From: Cylindrodendrum hubeiense
Taxonomy: Eukaryota > Ascomycota > Sordariomycetes > Hypocreales > Nectriaceae
Length of the DNA stretch: 64,000 nucleotides
Direction: 5' to 3'
Assembly: GCA_014621425.1 (NCBI GenBank)
Contig: JAANBB010000196.1
Location: 1 to 64,000 of the forward strand
Of the stretch, positions 61,386 through 64,000 are shown piece by piece (position 1 is the stretch's first letter; each line of letters opens with the position of its first letter). A program made the translations under genes and the position numbers. The notes under the pieces are model-generated. The model saw only the letters and a program-made list of their open reading frames with translations. It did no database searches and had not been told where the DNA came from.

Positions 61386-61472
61386 CCCCGAGTAGCTCAG
61401 CTGGAAGAGCGTTCGGCTGTAACTGCCACCTTCGTTACCGAAAGGTCACCTGTTCGAGCCAGGTCTCGGGGA
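61386..61472 (+). tRNA. tRNA-Tyr (anticodon GTA) with a 14-nt intron
   Basis: The acceptor stem CCCCGAG/CTCGGGG with discriminator A, D arm GCTC...GAGC, anticodon stem TTCGG/CCGAA and T arm ACCTG-TTCGAGC-CAGGT are all intact. The anticodon GTA is at 61419-61421. A 14-nt intron (61423-61436) interrupts the loop one base 3' of the anticodon, the canonical site for nuclear tRNA introns. The intron is required for pseudouridine formation in tRNA-Tyr of other fungi. Confidence 0.95.
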
Positions 61473-64000
61473 ACTTGAATTTTTTGTCATTTTGACAAAC
61501 CTCCTTTCCACTGTGTTGGTTTCTTCTTCATTCTCTTTACTTTTTGTTTATTTTTTCCTTTCTTGCTTTAGTGGCTGATATGACTGGCTTCTATGGAGTT
61601 GTCGTGGCATCCATCCTCAACATTGATCGGGTGTTGCGGCCTCGTGACGAACGGAACAAATACAAGATCGGAGTGGCGATGTCGACATGGTTAAGAAGGA
61701 ATAAACACGGATAAACATCCCCAAGAAGCTTCCGATCTAATCATTTGATGTGAAAGCTCCTCCAGCATTGGCAAAGTGACTTTGTTCATACAAATCGCAA
61801 GCTAATTTTCTTCATTTTCAACCTCGATCATCGACGAGCTGGTAAGCCAAGGATGAGCCATCAAGCTTAAGAGAAGGAGGGAAATAATTCAGCATGCCGA
61901 CGCTTGAACAAGTAGTGGCAATTAATTCCCAAACATATTCAAGATGACCCTTCTCCACAAGGATCAGTGAAGTTCTGGACAAAAATTTGACTTCTAGTGT
62001 CATCAATCGTTGTTATTACACTGCACGATAGCAGAATTCAGTCTGTTCAGTCCATTGTTGCGCAGCATCGCTCTCCAAGACTTATCTGCGAAAACCGTAT
62101 ACAAGAACCTGAGCACTCGATTGTCTTCTTTGTGTGAGGTGAGCTGTCCACCGTTGTGACCCTCGATTCCTGCAATGCCGCCGAGGTCAATTCATCGAGC
62201 ATTAGGCCGGCCATTAAATACCTTTCGTCGCGGCAGTGTTTCCTATATTTCATCGAATTTACGCCAGTTCGGCCTCCATTCTTATCATCACTACCAGTCA
62301 CAAAGTACAAGGTCTCCCTCCAGTCCCGAGTTGACCAGTCTATGTAGCAACGAATCTCATCAAGTGTTTGGCGGGTATTCGACGGGAGGTCAATTTACGG
62401 AATCCATTGACAGTTTCTCCATGCAGTGGGAAATTATTAGTCGAGGTTATTGGCCTTTTACACACTGGAGATCCCTCAATGGTTGCATTAATTGTGAAAT
62501 GATGACATCCTATCTAGCAATTGCTACTCATGAAGAGGTCATTCTCAAAGAGAAAGCATGTTTTCCACATCCTCGTATGTCCCTCTTCAAGGTCACCTAA
62601 GCCTGAAACACAGTACTGATGGGGTACTCGTGCTCAGCGATCGGTCTTTTTGTCTCTATCTTGTCAAGGAAATCAGCATCATCTTGCAGGAAGTCAACTA
62701 GAGGAGCTGTGATATCATATGATACATCTATGCTTCATGAAAATCTCTGGGAATAAATATGCACCTGTTTGTTAGAGGTTATATATAGCAAATACCACCC
62801 TCCGCAGCTTGGTTCGGGTCTTCGCGCAAAGCGTATTCATGTCCACAAAAGCCATTTCACAGTAATTAATAATGACACCAGCCTCTGCGACTATCAATCG
62901 GTCCTGGGAGCCCGTTTCAAGACAAGATTCCTTCTCAACATCATTTACCTTATGTCGCGGATGATCCTTCGCGTCAATCGTGGTACCTGTCTGTGTGTCA
63001 GCATCATATTGGGTATACTTTCTATCATGACTTGTTCAAAGTCATAAATTGCAACAGGAGCACCTCTCAGACGCTTGTGCGAATTATTGTCACTACCTCA
63101 TTCATTATGGATAGGGAAGAGCTGCACCAGAAGCTGTGAATACTTCTTGAGATACAGCAGGTGCCATTCTGGTCGTTGAGTGTCGCACCATCTAGACAAC
63201 AGACGACTACAGCACTCCTCCAGTTATTCCAGCCATATGTTGTCCCAGTTTGGCGCCCAATATATTTAAGACAAATAAACGGGTGCCCGTGTAGGTTCCA
63301 GGCGCAAATATCCACGTCATATTCTCCAATGGTGTCCTGGGTGTTCGTCATGGAAATGATTCTCGTGCACTCGCCGCACCGCAGCCCATCGCACTGTGCC
63401 AAAATTCATAACAGTACGCTGCTTCCAACTACTCTCAAACATTTACCTGTGGAAGGTCCAAATGTTATATTTAAATTACGCTTGTCGAGCTCAAGTCATG
63501 ACCCTTCAACTCATTGACTGTAGGTTGCTGAAAACTTTAGAGTAGACACGAAAGAAGCGGAAGCACATCAAAGGAACATGTTCAATAAACGCATTGATAA
63601 ACACAATGATGTGCAATACGATGCAAATGGTTCCGAGGGCAAAAGAAGTCAACGACTGAGTCCTAAAGTACCCCCGTAGTAGGCAAGTCGGGTATGATGT
63701 AGAAGTAAAGTGATGCCTGAATTCTGTGCAAGTGTAGGGTAGATGGCCAGACAGGTTTGTTGGCTGGGCAGCATCACTTCATCCGTGTAAGCCGATGTTG
63801 ATGATCCACAACTCACCGAGAAGTCATCGTGGTCGCGTGCCCATGAGTCCATCTTTACGTGGGATTTGTTTCAGACATACAGCGATTGGCCGGCCATGTG
63901 GCACTTGCCTTTTCCATGACGGCAGGGAACAAGCTTATGGCTTGCCCCAGGTCCGAGGAAGGGCCTTGTGTCGACGATCTCGGCTCCATTGGTGTGGCAA
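61473..64000. other. Gene-poor right end
   Basis: No intact gene is supported. Short frames occur on both strands. A possible decayed minus-strand coding stretch at about 62.98-63.41 kb is listed separately. Confidence 0.4.
62980..63410 (-). pseudogene. Possible decayed coding stretch, family unknown
   Basis: Reading the minus strand from about 63250 down to 62990 in one frame gives protein-like sequence (WAPNWDNIWLE, then QRPEWHLLYLKKYSQLLVQL, then RGAPVAIYDFEQVMIESIPN) broken by one TAA and one TGA. It ends at a GTACCA that could be a former splice donor. Upstream, the neighbouring frame (GEYDVDICAWNLHGHPF) suggests a frameshift. I do not recognise the family. Chance open sequence is a real alternative. 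Confidence 0.25.

Overview
The window is nuclear DNA of a filamentous ascomycete, most likely a Sordariomycete and possibly Hypocreales (inference from gene content only). The grounds are many short introns (about 45-110 nt) with GTRNGT donors and AG acceptors, CACCATG-type starts, fungal-only families (siderophore transporter, HET domain, DUF6601, fungal NLR), a tRNA-Tyr with a short intron, and an LTR retroelement carrying RIP-like C-to-T decay. I rebuilt twelve coding genes exon by exon; the ten multi-exon reconstructions all join in frame. I also recognise two tRNAs, two or three decayed genes and one complete LTR element.

Layout. 1-6.8 kb: no credible gene. 6.8-8.1 kb: HET-domain pseudogene (-). 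8.7-14.4 kb: a 1,894-residue NLR-type protein, hydrolase-NACHT-ankyrin (-). 15.7-16.8 kb: DUF6601-like membrane protein (+). 17.2-22.2 kb: 15-exon FGAM synthase of purine synthesis (-). 22.2-29.1 kb: gene-poor. 29.1-30.8 kb: amino-acid permease (+). 31.4-32.5 kb: APH-type kinase relic (+). 33.9-35.8 kb: siderophore-iron MFS transporter (+) with a GATA site matching the iron-repressor consensus upstream. 36.4-44.2 kb: Ty3/Gypsy-like retroelement (-) with 183-bp LTRs and a CACGG target duplication. 45.9-46.1 kb: small one-helix protein (-). 47.4-49.4 kb: Nramp metal transporter (-). 50.2 kb: tRNA-Ser(AGA). 51.4 and 54.6 kb: two small eight-cysteine proteins (+). 54.9-60.8 kb: a compact housekeeping block with NAD(P)H-hydrate epimerase (-), mitochondrial S16 (+), an AVT-type amino-acid transporter (-) and a dynactin p24/RO-10-like subunit (+). 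61.4 kb: tRNA-Tyr(GTA). The end of the window is gene-poor with a possible decayed gene near 63 kb.

Functional themes. The left part resembles an allorecognition/innate-immunity neighbourhood, with an intact NLR beside a dead HET gene. The middle holds two metal-uptake transporters, siderophore and Nramp, on either side of the RIP-decayed element. The right part is ordinary housekeeping arranged as divergent and convergent pairs. The least expected observation is the pair of small proteins at 51.4 and 54.6 kb: their first five cysteines fall at identical positions (2, 9, 12, 23, 33) and each has three more near the C-terminus, so they look like diverged members of one family that I do not recognise.
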